DNA from: Eubacteriales bacterium
GTDB taxonomy: Bacteria > Bacillota > Clostridia > Peptostreptococcales > Anaerovoracaceae
Assembly: GCA_028692105.1 (NCBI GenBank)
Contig: JAQUYC010000016.1
Location: 1-36,359, forward strand
Length of the DNA stretch: 36,359 nucleotides
Reading direction: 5' to 3'
Part shown: positions 17,225 to 26,399 of the stretch, piece by piece
Layout of the letters: each line of letters begins with the position of its first letter
Position numbering within the stretch: the first letter of the stretch is position 1
Notes under the pieces: model-generated
The model's input: only the letters and a program-made list of their open reading frames with translations
Database searches by the model: none
Told to the model about the DNA's origin: nothing
Translations under genes and position numbers: made by a program

Positions 17225-18022
17225 ATGAGAACCATTAATGTTTTTGCCAATGATACCGAATTATCTAAAGCAACAAAGAAGCTGCTAAAACAAAAGCTTG
17301 AGAAAAGTGACTTTGTCGTTCCTCAGGAATTTGATCCTAATGCTGAGCTCATTGTATGCATAGGCGGGGACGGCTCGTTTTTGGAGACTCTTCAAAAGTA
17401 TGAATTTCCGCTTATCCCCTTTGTCGGTATTAATACAGGCCACCTGGGTTTCTTTCAAGAGATCAGCCCCGATGGTTTGGATGAATTTATCTTTAAGTAT
17501 AAACAGGAAAAGTATGAAATTCAGCATTTAAAGACTGTAAAAGCCGAAGTAATCATTGGGAAGAACAAAAAAGAATTTATAGGATTGAATGAAATCCTGA
17601 TAAAAGGTATAAGGTCGCGTATTGTCCATTTGAACATATCGATTGGAGGCAGTTTTATCGAACGGTTCAGCGGTGATGGAATACTGGTTTCAACCCCGGC
17701 AGGCAGTACGGCATATAACTATTCGCTCGGCGGCAGTATTGTTGACCCACGGCTGAGTCTTCTGCAGGTAACACCCATTGCTCCGATGAACACGACAGCA
17801 TATCGCTCATTCACTTCCAGTGTGATTCTGCCGCCTTATCTATCCATACGAATAAACCCTGAATATGCGAAAGATAAAGAATTGTTGATCGTAGCAGACG
17901 GAATGGAACATATTCTTCAGGGAGCTGAGGAAATAATAATTGGGTTTTCAAATTATATTATTAAGCTGCTTAGATTTGAAAACTATGATTTTTGGACCAA
18001 GGTGAAAAGTAAGTTTATATAA
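17225..18022 (+). CDS. nadK: NAD kinase
   Basis: Phosphorylates NAD to NADP using ATP. It is 265 residues, normal for Firmicutes. The signature GGDG is at residues 47-50 in CIGGDGSFLETL, followed by GINTGHLGF, LNEILIKG, and the second conserved block FSGDGILVSTPAGSTAYNYS. The start ATG at 17225 is preceded by GGGGGAA. It lies 24 bases upstream of the pseudouridine synthase gene. Confidence 0.95.
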   Translation: MRTINVFANDTELSKATKKLLKQKLEKSDFVVPQEFDPNAELIVCIGGDGSFLETLQKYEFPLIPFVGINTGHLGFFQEISPDGLDEFIFKYKQEKYEIQHLKTVKAEVIIGKNKKEFIGLNEILIKGIRSRIVHLNISIGGSFIERFSGDGILVSTPAGSTAYNYSLGGSIVDPRLSLLQVTPIAPMNTTAYRSFTSSVILPPYLSIRINPEYAKDKELLIVADGMEHILQGAEEIIIGFSNYIIKLLRFENYDFWTKVKSKFI

Positions 18023-18046
18023 ATCAAAAGCAGGAATTGAGTTAAC

Positions 18047-18979
18047 ATGAGTCAGAAAAAGGATATAAATCAATCTAAGTTTAAATATGTAATAAAAGAG
18101 AATGACAAAGAGCTCCCGATTAAGGAGCTCTTAAAACGTAATTTTGGATTCTCTTCCAGATTAATAATAAAGCTTAAAGCAAACAACGGTGTAATGCTTA
18201 ACGGGATTCCGGTGAAAATGAATGAAAAAGGACATAATACAGGCGATACAGTAACTGTTTGCATGCCTGAAGAGATAAGCTCGTTTGAACCCGAAAATAT
18301 CCCGGTAGCCGTTATTTACGAAGATGATGATCTATTAATTATCAATAAACAGCCAGGTTATGTAGTACACCCGACTAAAGGCCATCCTTGTCATACCATG
18401 GCAAACGGGATCATGAAATATATGCTTGATCAAAATATGCAATATAAGATCAGATTCATTAACCGGCTCGATATGGATACCTCAGGCCTTTTAGCAATTG
18501 CTAAGAATTCATACTGCCAGGATGACCTGGCCAAGCAGATGGCTGAAAACTATGTCATGAAAAAATATATCGCTATAGTGAAGGGGGCTCTTGAGGAGGA
18601 GGAAGGAACGATCGATTTGCCTATTGGTAAAGAAGTGGAGGACCAGGTGAGGCGTGCAGTCATGGAAAATGGTTCGCCATCGATAACGCATTACAGGGTT
18701 CTTGAACGTTATAAGAAAGGATATTCAATGATGGAGCTCATACTGGAGACCGGTAGGACCCATCAGATTCGAGTTCATTTGTCACATATCGGGCACCCGG
18801 TAGTTGGTGACGTACTCTACGGCGAAACATCAGTATGGCTTATAGAAAGACAGGCACTCCATGCAGGATATTTATCATTTAGGCATCCGGTAACAAAGCA
18901 GTTCATGGAGTTTGAGGCTCCGTTGCCTGAAGATATACAGCTTTTGATAAAGAAAATAAGTGGTGAAAAGAAAATATAA
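18047..18979 (+). CDS. RluA-family 23S rRNA pseudouridine synthase
   Basis: Isomerises uridine to pseudouridine, probably in 23S rRNA (RluC/RluD-like). 310 residues: an N-terminal S4 RNA-binding domain (about 20-75, with LLKRNFGFSSRLIIKLKANN) and a catalytic domain with INRLDMDTSGLL, where D142 is the expected catalytic residue. The usual His before RLD is Asn here, a substitution seen in some family members. The C-terminal motif RTHQIRVHLSHIGHPVVGD is intact. The exact target uridine cannot be told from the sequence. Confidence 0.92.
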   Translation: MSQKKDINQSKFKYVIKENDKELPIKELLKRNFGFSSRLIIKLKANNGVMLNGIPVKMNEKGHNTGDTVTVCMPEEISSFEPENIPVAVIYEDDDLLIINKQPGYVVHPTKGHPCHTMANGIMKYMLDQNMQYKIRFINRLDMDTSGLLAIAKNSYCQDDLAKQMAENYVMKKYIAIVKGALEEEEGTIDLPIGKEVEDQVRRAVMENGSPSITHYRVLERYKKGYSMMELILETGRTHQIRVHLSHIGHPVVGDVLYGETSVWLIERQALHAGYLSFRHPVTKQFMEFEAPLPEDIQLLIKKISGEKKI

Positions 18980-18997
18980 AGCCGGATATGTGCATTT

Positions 18998-19027
18998 GCA
19001 CAAAATAACACATCAACTCATATTATA
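18998..19027 (+). promoter_or_regulatory. Sigma-K-like promoter for the Cys/Asp-rich gene
   Basis: GCACA (18998-19002), a 16-base spacer and CATATTATA (19019-19027) match the mother-cell sigma-K pattern (mACm ... CATAnnnTA). Transcription would begin near 19034, which also argues that translation starts at the GTG at 19067 and not at the TTG at 19034. Sigma-E is a possible alternative. Confidence 0.5.
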
Positions 19028-19066
19028 TACGAATTGTATAATGCTATATATTTGGAGGTGTATAAC

Positions 19067-19393
19067 GTGGGCGATGAATTTAAACAATGCCTGGATAGAG
19101 ATCGGTATGATAAATTTGACAAGGAATGCTGCGGTAAAGATTTCAAACGAGATGATTGCTGTCATGACCACGACCATGATGATGACTGGGATCTGGCAGA
19201 CTGGCTTCCAATTCTTATCATCGTATTTCTGCTCTGTGGCGGAACAAACATATTCGGCGGGAGCGGCTGTAAAGATGATTGCGGCGATGGCAATGGCTTT
19301 GGAGGCAGCTGGTTACTTATCCTGATCCTGCTATTCCTGTTCATGGGAAATCAGAGAGACGGAAAGGGATTTTTAGGCGGACTTTTCGGGTAA
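19067..19393 (+). CDS. Small Cys/Asp-rich membrane-type protein, probable spore coat or exosporium component
   Basis: 108 residues from a GTG start, chosen because GGAGG (19054-19058) lies 8 bases upstream. The N-terminal half is hydrophilic, with C21/C22, C31/C32 and a HDHDHDDDWD run that could bind metal. Then come two hydrophobic repeats, DWLPILIIVFLLCGG (45-59) and GGSWLLILILLFLFMGNQ (79-96), separated by a Gly/Asp/Cys linker. This two-repeat layout resembles small YjcZ-type or high-cysteine sporulation proteins of Clostridia, and the sigma-K-like promoter agrees. I cannot assign a precise function. A strong terminator follows. Confidence 0.72.
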   Translation: MGDEFKQCLDRDRYDKFDKECCGKDFKRDDCCHDHDHDDDWDLADWLPILIIVFLLCGGTNIFGGSGCKDDCGDGNGFGGSWLLILILLFLFMGNQRDGKGFLGGLFG

Positions 19394-19411
19394 AACCTAC
19401 AAAATCGCAAG

Positions 19412-19450
19412 AAGAATTGCATTCCCCGGCCGGACTGCAATTCTTTTTTC
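19412..19450 (+). terminator. Intrinsic terminator after the Cys/Asp-rich gene
   Basis: Arms AAGAATTGCA (19412-19421) and TGCAATTCTT (19436-19445), with a GC-rich inner CCGGCCGG, followed by a T run. Confidence 0.85.
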
Positions 19451-19510
19451 CTATTTCATCATGTCATCATTTTGCCGGTGCTTATACCGTTCCTTTAGAT
19501 AATAAGCCTC

Positions 19511-19539
19511 TTGACTGGCATAATTTCAAGTAGTACAAT
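19511..19539 (+). promoter_or_regulatory. Sigma-A promoter for ilvC-ilvB
   Basis: TTGACT (19511-19516), a 17-base spacer and TACAAT (19534-19539), close to consensus. The start point would be near 19546, leaving about 86 bases of leader. Confidence 0.7.
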
Positions 19540-19559
19540 ATATTAATATTTCGTTTTCT

Positions 19560-19598
19560 AAACAGGCATTTGTTTCATTATAAGCAAAATTGCTGTTT
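19560..19598 (+). promoter_or_regulatory. Leader hairpin before ilvC
   Basis: AAACAG (19560-19565) pairs with CTGTTT (19593-19598), and the inner CATTTG pairs imperfectly with CAAAAT. It lies inside the ilvC leader, upstream of the AAAGGAG site. It is too small for a T-box and has no terminator partner. Confidence 0.35.
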
Positions 19599-19625
19599 AA
19601 TATCTTTAATATACAAAGGAGTTGA

Positions 19626-20627
<1,002 letters not shown>

Positions 20628-20641
20628 CAATAGGTGAGAAG

Positions 20642-22309
20642 ATGCAGTTAAAGGGATCTAAAATAATAATCGAATGTCTGCTGGAGCAAAACGTTGATAC
20701 AATATTCGGATATCCCGGCGGTCAGATCATGCCGCTCTATGATGCTTTATATGACTATCAGGACAGAGTCAAGCATATTTTAACAAGTCATGAGCAGGGT
20801 GCAGCACATGCCGCAGACGGCTATGCCCGTTCTACAGGTAAAACAGGTGTCTGCTTTGCGACCAGCGGACCGGGTGCCACGAATACGGTGACAGGTATTG
20901 CAACAGCGTATATTGATTCAATACCTCTTGTGGTAATAACAGGACAGGTCCCTATTAGTTCTATCGGTAAAGATTCATTTCAGGAAGTAGATATTGTAGG
21001 AATCACCTTGCCCATTACAAAGCACAGCTTCTTTTGCAGAACGGTTGAGGATTTAGCTCCCAACATCAGAAAAGCATTTCAAATAGCAAAAAGCGGCAGA
21101 CCCGGACCGGTTTTAGTGGATGTGCCAAAAAATTTGATGGTGGAATTAGGTGAATATGAGCCATGCAATCCGGAGTATATAGAATGCTGCTGTCCATCGA
21201 ATGATCCGGACATGATATCATTGATTGCACAGGAAATCAATGCTTCTGAGAAACCGGTAATTTATGCGGGCGGCGGAGTTATAATAGCAGAAGCATCGCA
21301 GGATCTTACGGAGTTTGCGATGAAAGCTAATATTCCGGTTATTACAACATTGATGAGCATGGGTTCTTTTGACAGAAAAAATCCTCTTTCCTTGGGAATG
21401 GTTGGAATGCATGGGCAGAAGGAAGCGAATATGGCAGTCCACCACAGTGACCTGATAATTGCCATTGGCGCCAGGTTCAGTGATCGTGTAACCGGCGACA
21501 CTTCCAGATTTGCAAAAGGTGCAAAAATTATTCATATCGACATTGACTCCTCCGAGTTCGGAAAAAACATGCGATTCAACTATTGTTTAAAATGTGATGT
21601 TAAAAGTGCTTTGCAGGCATTGATCCCTGAGATAGAGAAGAAAGACAGAACAGAATGGAATAAAAGGATCGACTCATGGAAAAAGAAGAAAAAAGGAAGC
21701 GGCAATAAGCTGAATTCTGATAACATTTATGAAACTTTGAACGAAGTACTTGGTGATGATGTGATTATTGCTACAGATGTTGGGCAGCATCAAATGTGGA
21801 CTGCTCAAAAATGGCCTTTCAGAAAACCAAGAACATTTATAACTTCAGGCGGACTGGGCACTATGGGCTTTGGTTTGGGAGCTGCCATCGGAGCCCAGAT
21901 AGGCAATCCAGGCAAAAGAATAATTCACATCAGCGGAGACGGAAGCTTCCGTATGAATATGAATGAACTTGCTACTGTAGCCGCATATGATTTGCCGATT
22001 ATCAGCATTATAGTAAAGAATCACACCCTTGGAATGGTAAGGCAATGGCAGAAACTATTTTTTGATAAGAGATATTCATCTACAGATCTGCCGGATGTCA
22101 TAGAATATAATAAGCTGGCGTCAGCGTTTGGACTTTATGGACGTTTGGTAAAGAATCGCATGGAATTAAGAAAAGCCCTTGAGGAAGCTTTGAATACAGG
22201 GAGAGGTGCTGTAATAGCTTGTGATATTTCTATTGATGAAGATGTCACACCGATCGTTCCACCAGGAGAAGCAATCAATAACCAGCTTTTGACAGAAACA
22301 ATGGTGTAG
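20642..22309 (+). CDS. ilvB: Acetolactate synthase, large subunit
   Basis: ThDP-dependent condensation of pyruvate (or pyruvate with 2-oxobutyrate), the first step of valine/isoleucine synthesis. 555 residues with all three domains: the N-terminal catalytic Glu is E51 in SHEQGAAHAADGYAR, the FAD/middle domain includes GARFSDRVTGD, and the C-terminal ThDP motif is GDGSFRMNMNELATVA. No ilvN/ilvH regulatory subunit gene follows; the next gene is rarD. The enzyme must use a small subunit encoded elsewhere or work without one. Confidence 0.95.
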   Translation: MQLKGSKIIIECLLEQNVDTIFGYPGGQIMPLYDALYDYQDRVKHILTSHEQGAAHAADGYARSTGKTGVCFATSGPGATNTVTGIATAYIDSIPLVVITGQVPISSIGKDSFQEVDIVGITLPITKHSFFCRTVEDLAPNIRKAFQIAKSGRPGPVLVDVPKNLMVELGEYEPCNPEYIECCCPSNDPDMISLIAQEINASEKPVIYAGGGVIIAEASQDLTEFAMKANIPVITTLMSMGSFDRKNPLSLGMVGMHGQKEANMAVHHSDLIIAIGARFSDRVTGDTSRFAKGAKIIHIDIDSSEFGKNMRFNYCLKCDVKSALQALIPEIEKKDRTEWNKRIDSWKKKKKGSGNKLNSDNIYETLNEVLGDDVIIATDVGQHQMWTAQKWPFRKPRTFITSGGLGTMGFGLGAAIGAQIGNPGKRIIHISGDGSFRMNMNELATVAAYDLPIISIIVKNHTLGMVRQWQKLFFDKRYSSTDLPDVIEYNKLASAFGLYGRLVKNRMELRKALEEALNTGRGAVIACDISIDEDVTPIVPPGEAINNQLLTETMV

Positions 22310-22311
22310 TA

Positions 22312-23331
22312 TTGAATCAGGATAATACTGAAAAGAACGGAAGAATTAACTGGGTAAACAGAATACGAAGCTCTCATGATACAAGAAAGGTCAACACTCA
22401 GAGAGAATATAAACAAGGGATTGCATCTGCAATCCTTTGTGCATTGCTATGGGGAGGATTGCCGATATACTGGAAATCTCTTGATCCTATTGATCCGATT
22501 TTGATTCTGTTTTATAGAATTGTATTGGCATGTATATTTTCGTTTATTATGGCTATAATCTTCTACCCCTGGGAAGTTATACTGAGGCCATTAAAAAATA
22601 AAGGTACGATCCGGACATTTTTTTTGTCTGGGACTTTGATTTCTCTTAATTGGGGAATTTATATATGGGCAGTCAGTAATGATCATATCATACAGACCAG
22701 CATCGGTTACTATATAGAACCATTGATAGTATGTGTTTTCGGAGTTCTGCTTTTTAAAGAAAAATTGAATATATACAAGTTGATTGCAATCATTTTCGCA
22801 ACATTAGCTATTGCTGTGATTCTTATATACCACGGTAAAATACCGGGGATCGCTCTCAGTCTTGCATTTACTTTCAGCACCTATGCGGCTATAAAGAAAA
22901 AGCTCAGGGTGGATGCGGTCTTGTCCTTGTTATACGAGACATTATTTCTCCTTCCTGTCGCAGTACCTGTTATATTATATTATGAACTGACCGGCAAAGG
23001 AGCTTTTGAAAATGCAGAGCCGGTTCAGTGGGGACTATTGGCATTAGCCGGAATTTTAACCGGTACTCCTCTTATGCTTTTTGCTATGGCAGCTAATAGG
23101 ATAAGTTTAATAACTCTTGGAATCACGCAATATGTATCGCCTACAATGGCATTGTTGTTAGGGGCCTTTGTTTACCGTGAGCCCTTTGATATGATACAAT
23201 TAGTTGCATTCGGGTTCATATGGGTAGGAATTGGGATTTTTACTGCAGGCGAAATAATGGAAAATCGAATTATTATAGAAGAAGCCGGCCAGGGATCAGA
23301 ACAAATACGAGGAAATGAAAATGATAAATGA
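22312..23331 (+). CDS. rarD: RarD-type EamA/DMT family transporter
   Basis: A 339-residue inner-membrane protein with about ten hydrophobic helices, in two EamA-like halves. The N-terminal ALLWGGLPIYWKSL, then ILFYRIVLA and NWGIYIWAVSNDHIIQTSIGYYIEPL, match RarD closely; the substrate of this group is not firmly known. The start is tentative: a TTG at 22312, two bases after the ilvB stop and without a clear ribosome binding site, suggesting coupling to ilvB; there is no better ATG in the first 35 codons. The stop overlaps the MBL gene. The position after ilvB hints at amino-acid or metabolite export (inference). Confidence 0.88.
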   Translation: MNQDNTEKNGRINWVNRIRSSHDTRKVNTQREYKQGIASAILCALLWGGLPIYWKSLDPIDPILILFYRIVLACIFSFIMAIIFYPWEVILRPLKNKGTIRTFFLSGTLISLNWGIYIWAVSNDHIIQTSIGYYIEPLIVCVFGVLLFKEKLNIYKLIAIIFATLAIAVILIYHGKIPGIALSLAFTFSTYAAIKKKLRVDAVLSLLYETLFLLPVAVPVILYYELTGKGAFENAEPVQWGLLALAGILTGTPLMLFAMAANRISLITLGITQYVSPTMALLLGAFVYREPFDMIQLVAFGFIWVGIGIFTAGEIMENRIIIEEAGQGSEQIRGNENDK

Positions 23332-24244
23332 TGACAGATTTAATTCAATTAAGCGATTCCAATTCACAAATGTAACGGATAAATTGGTGAGAGTGACGGC
23401 TGGAGCAGGAGGAGAATCCATATTAATCAAAGGCTCCGAAAAAACAGCCTTAATCGATTGCGGAATGGCTTGTTTTGGAAACAAGCTTGTTGATAATGTA
23501 AAAAAAGAACTTGGTGATAGGATGTTGGACTATGTGATCCTTTCACATACTCATTACGATCATATCGGAGCGCTTCCATATATAAGGAAGGCTTGGCCTG
23601 ATTTGATATCTTTCGGTGCAGTTTATGGAAAAAAAGTGCTAAAGAAGAAATCTGCATTAAGACGCATCGAAGATATGTCTGAGTCAGCATGGGTGTATTA
23701 TTTAAATTTAGAGTCAAAACCCTTGGTTTTAATGGATGGTATGAGAATAGACCAAGCAGTATCGGAAAATGATGTGATTTCACTAGGTGAAGAAACGCTG
23801 ACCGTTTTCGAAACACCCGGTCATACAGCATGTTCTCTGACTTATTTACTTAATCCATATCAAATTCTTTTTACGAGCGAATCAACCGGGGTTTATATTG
23901 GGAAAGGTCAGATAATTACAGGATTATTAAAAAGCTATCGTGAAACTGTGAAATCGATAGAAAAATGCAGAAGGATTAAATTAAAACATATAATTTCCCC
24001 GCATTATGGGCTGATACCAGAAGATGAAGTGAAATCTTATTGGGACTATGCGGAAGCCTCTTCTGAGCAGCATAAGTATTTTGTTCTGGAAAAAATAAAA
24101 AGCGGCGAGTCATTAGGAGAAATAATGGAAGAATATAAAAAAGAATTCTGGGGAAATCTGATAGCTGAAGTGCAGCCAAAAGAAGCATTTTTAGAAAATG
24201 CATATCATATGATTAAAAATCTTAAAAGAGAATTTACTGTATAA
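23321..24244 (+). CDS. MBL-fold metallo-hydrolase
   Basis: 307-residue metallo-beta-lactamase-fold protein, cytoplasmic. The metal motif HTHYDH is at 76-81 (YVILSHTHYDHIGALPYI), with a further His in FETPGHTACSLTYLL and another in HIISPHYGLIP. The C-terminal half is helical. No specific substrate is recognisable. I prefer the ATG at 23321, which has GAGGAA at proper distance; the ATG at 23315 directly abuts that site. It overlaps the end of rarD by 11 bases and is followed by a strong terminator. Confidence 0.85.
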   Translation: MINDDRFNSIKRFQFTNVTDKLVRVTAGAGGESILIKGSEKTALIDCGMACFGNKLVDNVKKELGDRMLDYVILSHTHYDHIGALPYIRKAWPDLISFGAVYGKKVLKKKSALRRIEDMSESAWVYYLNLESKPLVLMDGMRIDQAVSENDVISLGEETLTVFETPGHTACSLTYLLNPYQILFTSESTGVYIGKGQIITGLLKSYRETVKSIEKCRRIKLKHIISPHYGLIPEDEVKSYWDYAEASSEQHKYFVLEKIKSGESLGEIMEEYKKEFWGNLIAEVQPKEAFLENAYHMIKNLKREFTV

Positions 24245-24265
24245 TATTCTGCTGACTCTTATAAT

Positions 24266-24299
24266 AAAAAAATAGTGTCGCGTGCGACACTATTTTTTT
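24266..24299. terminator. Bidirectional terminator between the MBL and coat-like genes
   Basis: A nearly perfect palindrome: 24266-24281 pairs with 24284-24299, core TAGTGTCGC/GCGACACTA with A and T tracts on the outside. It serves both converging genes, and its last bases overlap the stop codon of the minus-strand gene (24298-24300). Confidence 0.92.
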
Positions 24300-25293
24300 A
24301 TCGCCTTCTTGACCTGTGCGAACGGCCATCCTCACATACATCGCAGATATCATCACAGACATCTTCGATTTCGCATTCTGATTCTCCACAGAATTCCTGA
24401 GTATCACTTTCTTTAATTTGATTTGGGAAAAGCGATGGGAATGTAGTGCAGATTGCAGATACCTGGGGCGCCAGTTGAACGAATCCTGTTGATAATACGC
24501 AAAGCTGAACCGGAACGACGATCTTCTTCTCACATGTTACACACAAGGCTATAATCAGATTTGCCTTAATGGTACCATCAGGGCATAGTGTGATATCTCG
24601 CCCCATGTTGTTTGTCGCCAGTCTCGTTTCGCAGGCTGGATTGCAGAATTCACTGAAACGTGGCAGGAATGCGCTGTTTTGCGTAGAGGGCATGCATAAT
24701 TCAAAGAAATTTGTCAGTATTAGCGGAGAACATGACTCTGCGATATTTACATTAGCGCTGACTGTGAAAACGACTTCATGATCGCATCTGTCGCATAAAA
24801 GTAAATCCAGAGTAACCAATACATCTCCGGTGATAGCTATGTTCTGAGTTCCAAAGATCGGAGTGCCTTTACACTTATCATCGCAATCGTCTGTATCTGC
24901 ATACAGTACCTTTTCAGAGAAGGTTCCGTCCGGACCAACCACTCTAATAGGATCACACTGTGCATCCTGAATAAATGATGCACCTGATATAGTCGTGTCT
25001 ACATCCAATGTGAGGTTTGACGGATCTTCCACGTTTTGCGGATTGAAGAACCTCTTGCAGCGAATGTCTATGACTCTTTTCAACCTGTGCCCTTTGGGAA
25101 TTGTTGGTGAAAAGCATTGATTTGTCACAGTTTTCAGCCCTTGCAGATTAAAAAGAACAGCATCGTATACCTTTTGAACGAAAATTGGTTCTGTTACCAC
25201 ATCTCTTAAATTTCCGCTGAATTCACAGAGCTGGTTAGCATTGCAGCACTTTTGAAAGAGGTCCGGCGATATGTTGCCACCGAAACAACTCAT
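24298..25293 (-). CDS. Cys-rich probable spore coat protein
   Basis: 331-residue protein, not recognised by name. It is built from beta-rich stretches with many paired cysteines (for example DDCDDKCKG, LLCDRCDHEVVF, CNPACETR, ALCVTCEKK). The N-terminus has EPIFVQKVYDAVLFNLQGLK, a motif I associate with clostridial spore-coat/SPOCS-like proteins. The C-terminus is acidic and Cys-rich (ESECEIEDVCDDICDVC) and then ends in a basic RSHRSRRR tail. The start at 25293 is set by AAAGGAGGG about 7 bases upstream; the longer frame to 25350 has no such site. No signal peptide. Function in the coat is inferred from composition and from a possible sporulation promoter. Confidence 0.72.
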   Translation of the reverse strand: MSCFGGNISPDLFQKCCNANQLCEFSGNLRDVVTEPIFVQKVYDAVLFNLQGLKTVTNQCFSPTIPKGHRLKRVIDIRCKRFFNPQNVEDPSNLTLDVDTTISGASFIQDAQCDPIRVVGPDGTFSEKVLYADTDDCDDKCKGTPIFGTQNIAITGDVLVTLDLLLCDRCDHEVVFTVSANVNIAESCSPLILTNFFELCMPSTQNSAFLPRFSEFCNPACETRLATNNMGRDITLCPDGTIKANLIIALCVTCEKKIVVPVQLCVLSTGFVQLAPQVSAICTTFPSLFPNQIKESDTQEFCGESECEIEDVCDDICDVCEDGRSHRSRRR

Positions 25294-25355
25294 ATATTTC
25301 CCTCCTTTAACCGGTTTTACATTATTTCTTTTCAAGGTCAGTATATTCACAATTA

Positions 25356-25363
25356 AATGTATG
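25356..25363 (-). promoter_or_regulatory. Possible sigma-E-like -10 element for the coat-like gene
   Basis: The minus strand reads CATACATT, matching the mother-cell sigma-E -10 pattern CATACAnT. An ATATTT lies upstream, but 17 bases away, against an expected 14 or so, so the -35 match is weak. Confidence 0.3.
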
Positions 25364-25398
25364 TGTTACTTTGCTGATAAAAATATCGTGCTTGGAAA

Positions 25399-25434
25399 GA
25401 TATAAGATGCCAAATGAAAAGACATAAGATGCCA
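25399..25434. repeat. Direct repeat GAyATAAGATGCCA, possible operator
   Basis: A 14-base repeat at 25399-25412 and 25421-25434 with one mismatch (T/C at base 3) and a 22-base period, i.e. two helical turns. It lies between the divergent coat-like and Smr genes, upstream of both promoters. Confidence 0.55.
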
Positions 25435-25456
25435 TGATTAAAAACATTGCAGCCTG

Positions 25457-25485
25457 TTGTAGAGGTAAGGAATAATTGTTATAAT
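25457..25485 (+). promoter_or_regulatory. Promoter for the Smr-macro-SdpI genes
   Basis: TTGTAG (25457-25462), 17-base spacer, TATAAT (25480-25485). Transcription would begin near 25492, supporting a translation start after the GGAG at 25529 and not at 25507. Confidence 0.55.
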
Positions 25486-25539
25486 AGAATAAAAGTCCGA
25501 ATTTAGATGTTCGAAACCTTATCTGAACGGAGCAGCATG

Positions 25540-25878
25540 ATGTCGAAGGTAAAAGAAGTTAATCTGGAATATGGCAGTCCCGTAGTGGATATTGCCGTAA
25601 AGAACATGATAAATCAGCTCGGAACCTGTAAGAAACAGGGGTATAAGGCTGTTATACTGGTTCATGGATACGGTTCCTCCGGGACAGGAGGAGTGATCAA
25701 GGCTGCGGTGAGAAGCAAACTGAGAGAGCCCAGCTTGAGTGGAATGGTCAAATCATATTGCGGCGGTGAACATTGGTTTGAGAAAAAGAAAGAACTTCTG
25801 AGCATATGCGGTTCACTTTCCGATTACCAGAGGAGAATCGACGGAAATCAAGGAGTAACGGTGGTTATATTAAAATAA
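25540..25878 (+). CDS. Smr (small MutS-related) domain protein
   Basis: 112 residues, essentially one Smr domain. The G-rich motif is [23 protein letters not shown]. The first Smr motif, usually LDLHG, is replaced by VNLEYG, as in a clostridial subgroup I recall. Smr domains are found in nucleases and RNA/DNA-binding proteins, but activity cannot be assumed for this variant. GGAG lies 7 bases upstream of the ATG at 25540; 25537 is also possible. It is followed 20 bases later by the macro-domain gene. Confidence 0.75.
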   Translation: MSKVKEVNLEYGSPVVDIAVKNMINQLGTCKKQGYKAVILVHGYGSSGTGGVIKAAVRSKLREPSLSGMVKSYCGGEHWFEKKKELLSICGSLSDYQRRIDGNQGVTVVILK

Positions 25879-25898
25879 TGCAGAGAGAGGGTATGATC

Positions 25899-26399
25899 AT
25901 GGGGATAGATGTTGTAAAAGGGGATATTACTAAACTTGATGTAGATGCAATAGTCAACGCGGCAAATGAGACACTTTTAGGAGGGGGCGGTGTTGACGGT
26001 GCTATACACAGAGCGGCAGGCAAGGAATTGCTGGAGGAATGCAGGACCTTGAACGGATGCAGAACCGGAGAGGCAAAGATCACAAAGGGCTATCGGCTGG
26101 CGGCAAAATACGTTATCCATACTGTCGGACCGGTTTGGCACGGAGGCAGCAAAGGAGAGCCGCAATTTCTTGCAGGGTGTTATAAAAACAGCTTGGCACT
26201 TGCACTGAAACACGGTATAAAATCTATCGCGTTTCCTGCCATTTCAACAGGAGTATATGGCTATCCAAAGGAAGAGGCAGCCCAGATCGCAGTAAGCAAT
26301 ATTCAAGACTTTTTGAAAAGCCATGACTTAGATGTTATTTTAGTTGCATTTTCTGATGTAGATGAAAAACTATATAATGATAAGGTTAAAGTCCAATGA
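25899..26399 (+). CDS. Macro-domain protein (ADP-ribose-binding, probable deacetylase/hydrolase)
   Basis: 166-residue single macro domain of the MacroD/YmdB type, which binds ADP-ribose and often removes it from proteins or hydrolyses O-acetyl-ADP-ribose. Visible motifs: [20 protein letters not shown] with N20 and N23, the [14 protein letters not shown] loop (28-41), and the phosphate loop [12 protein letters not shown]. The start at 25899 is placed by GAGAGAGG about 8 bases upstream; the longer open frame overlaps the Smr gene. The stop overlaps the start of the SdpI-like gene (ATGA, 26396-26399). Confidence 0.92.
   Translation: MGIDVVKGDITKLDVDAIVNAANETLLGGGGVDGAIHRAAGKELLEECRTLNGCRTGEAKITKGYRLAAKYVIHTVGPVWHGGSKGEPQFLAGCYKNSLALALKHGIKSIAFPAISTGVYGYPKEEAAQIAVSNIQDFLKSHDLDVILVAFSDVDEKLYNDKVKVQ

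Noticed and set aside
18960-19325. 121-residue open frame overlapping the Cys/Asp-rich gene
   Set aside because: Out of frame with the gene that has the ribosome binding site and the coherent hydrophobic repeats; its own start lies inside the rluA-family gene without a site.
25507-25539. Upstream in-frame ATG for the Smr gene
   Set aside because: It lies about 15 bases after the predicted transcription start and has no ribosome binding site; GGAG at 25529-25532 supports 25540 (or 25537).
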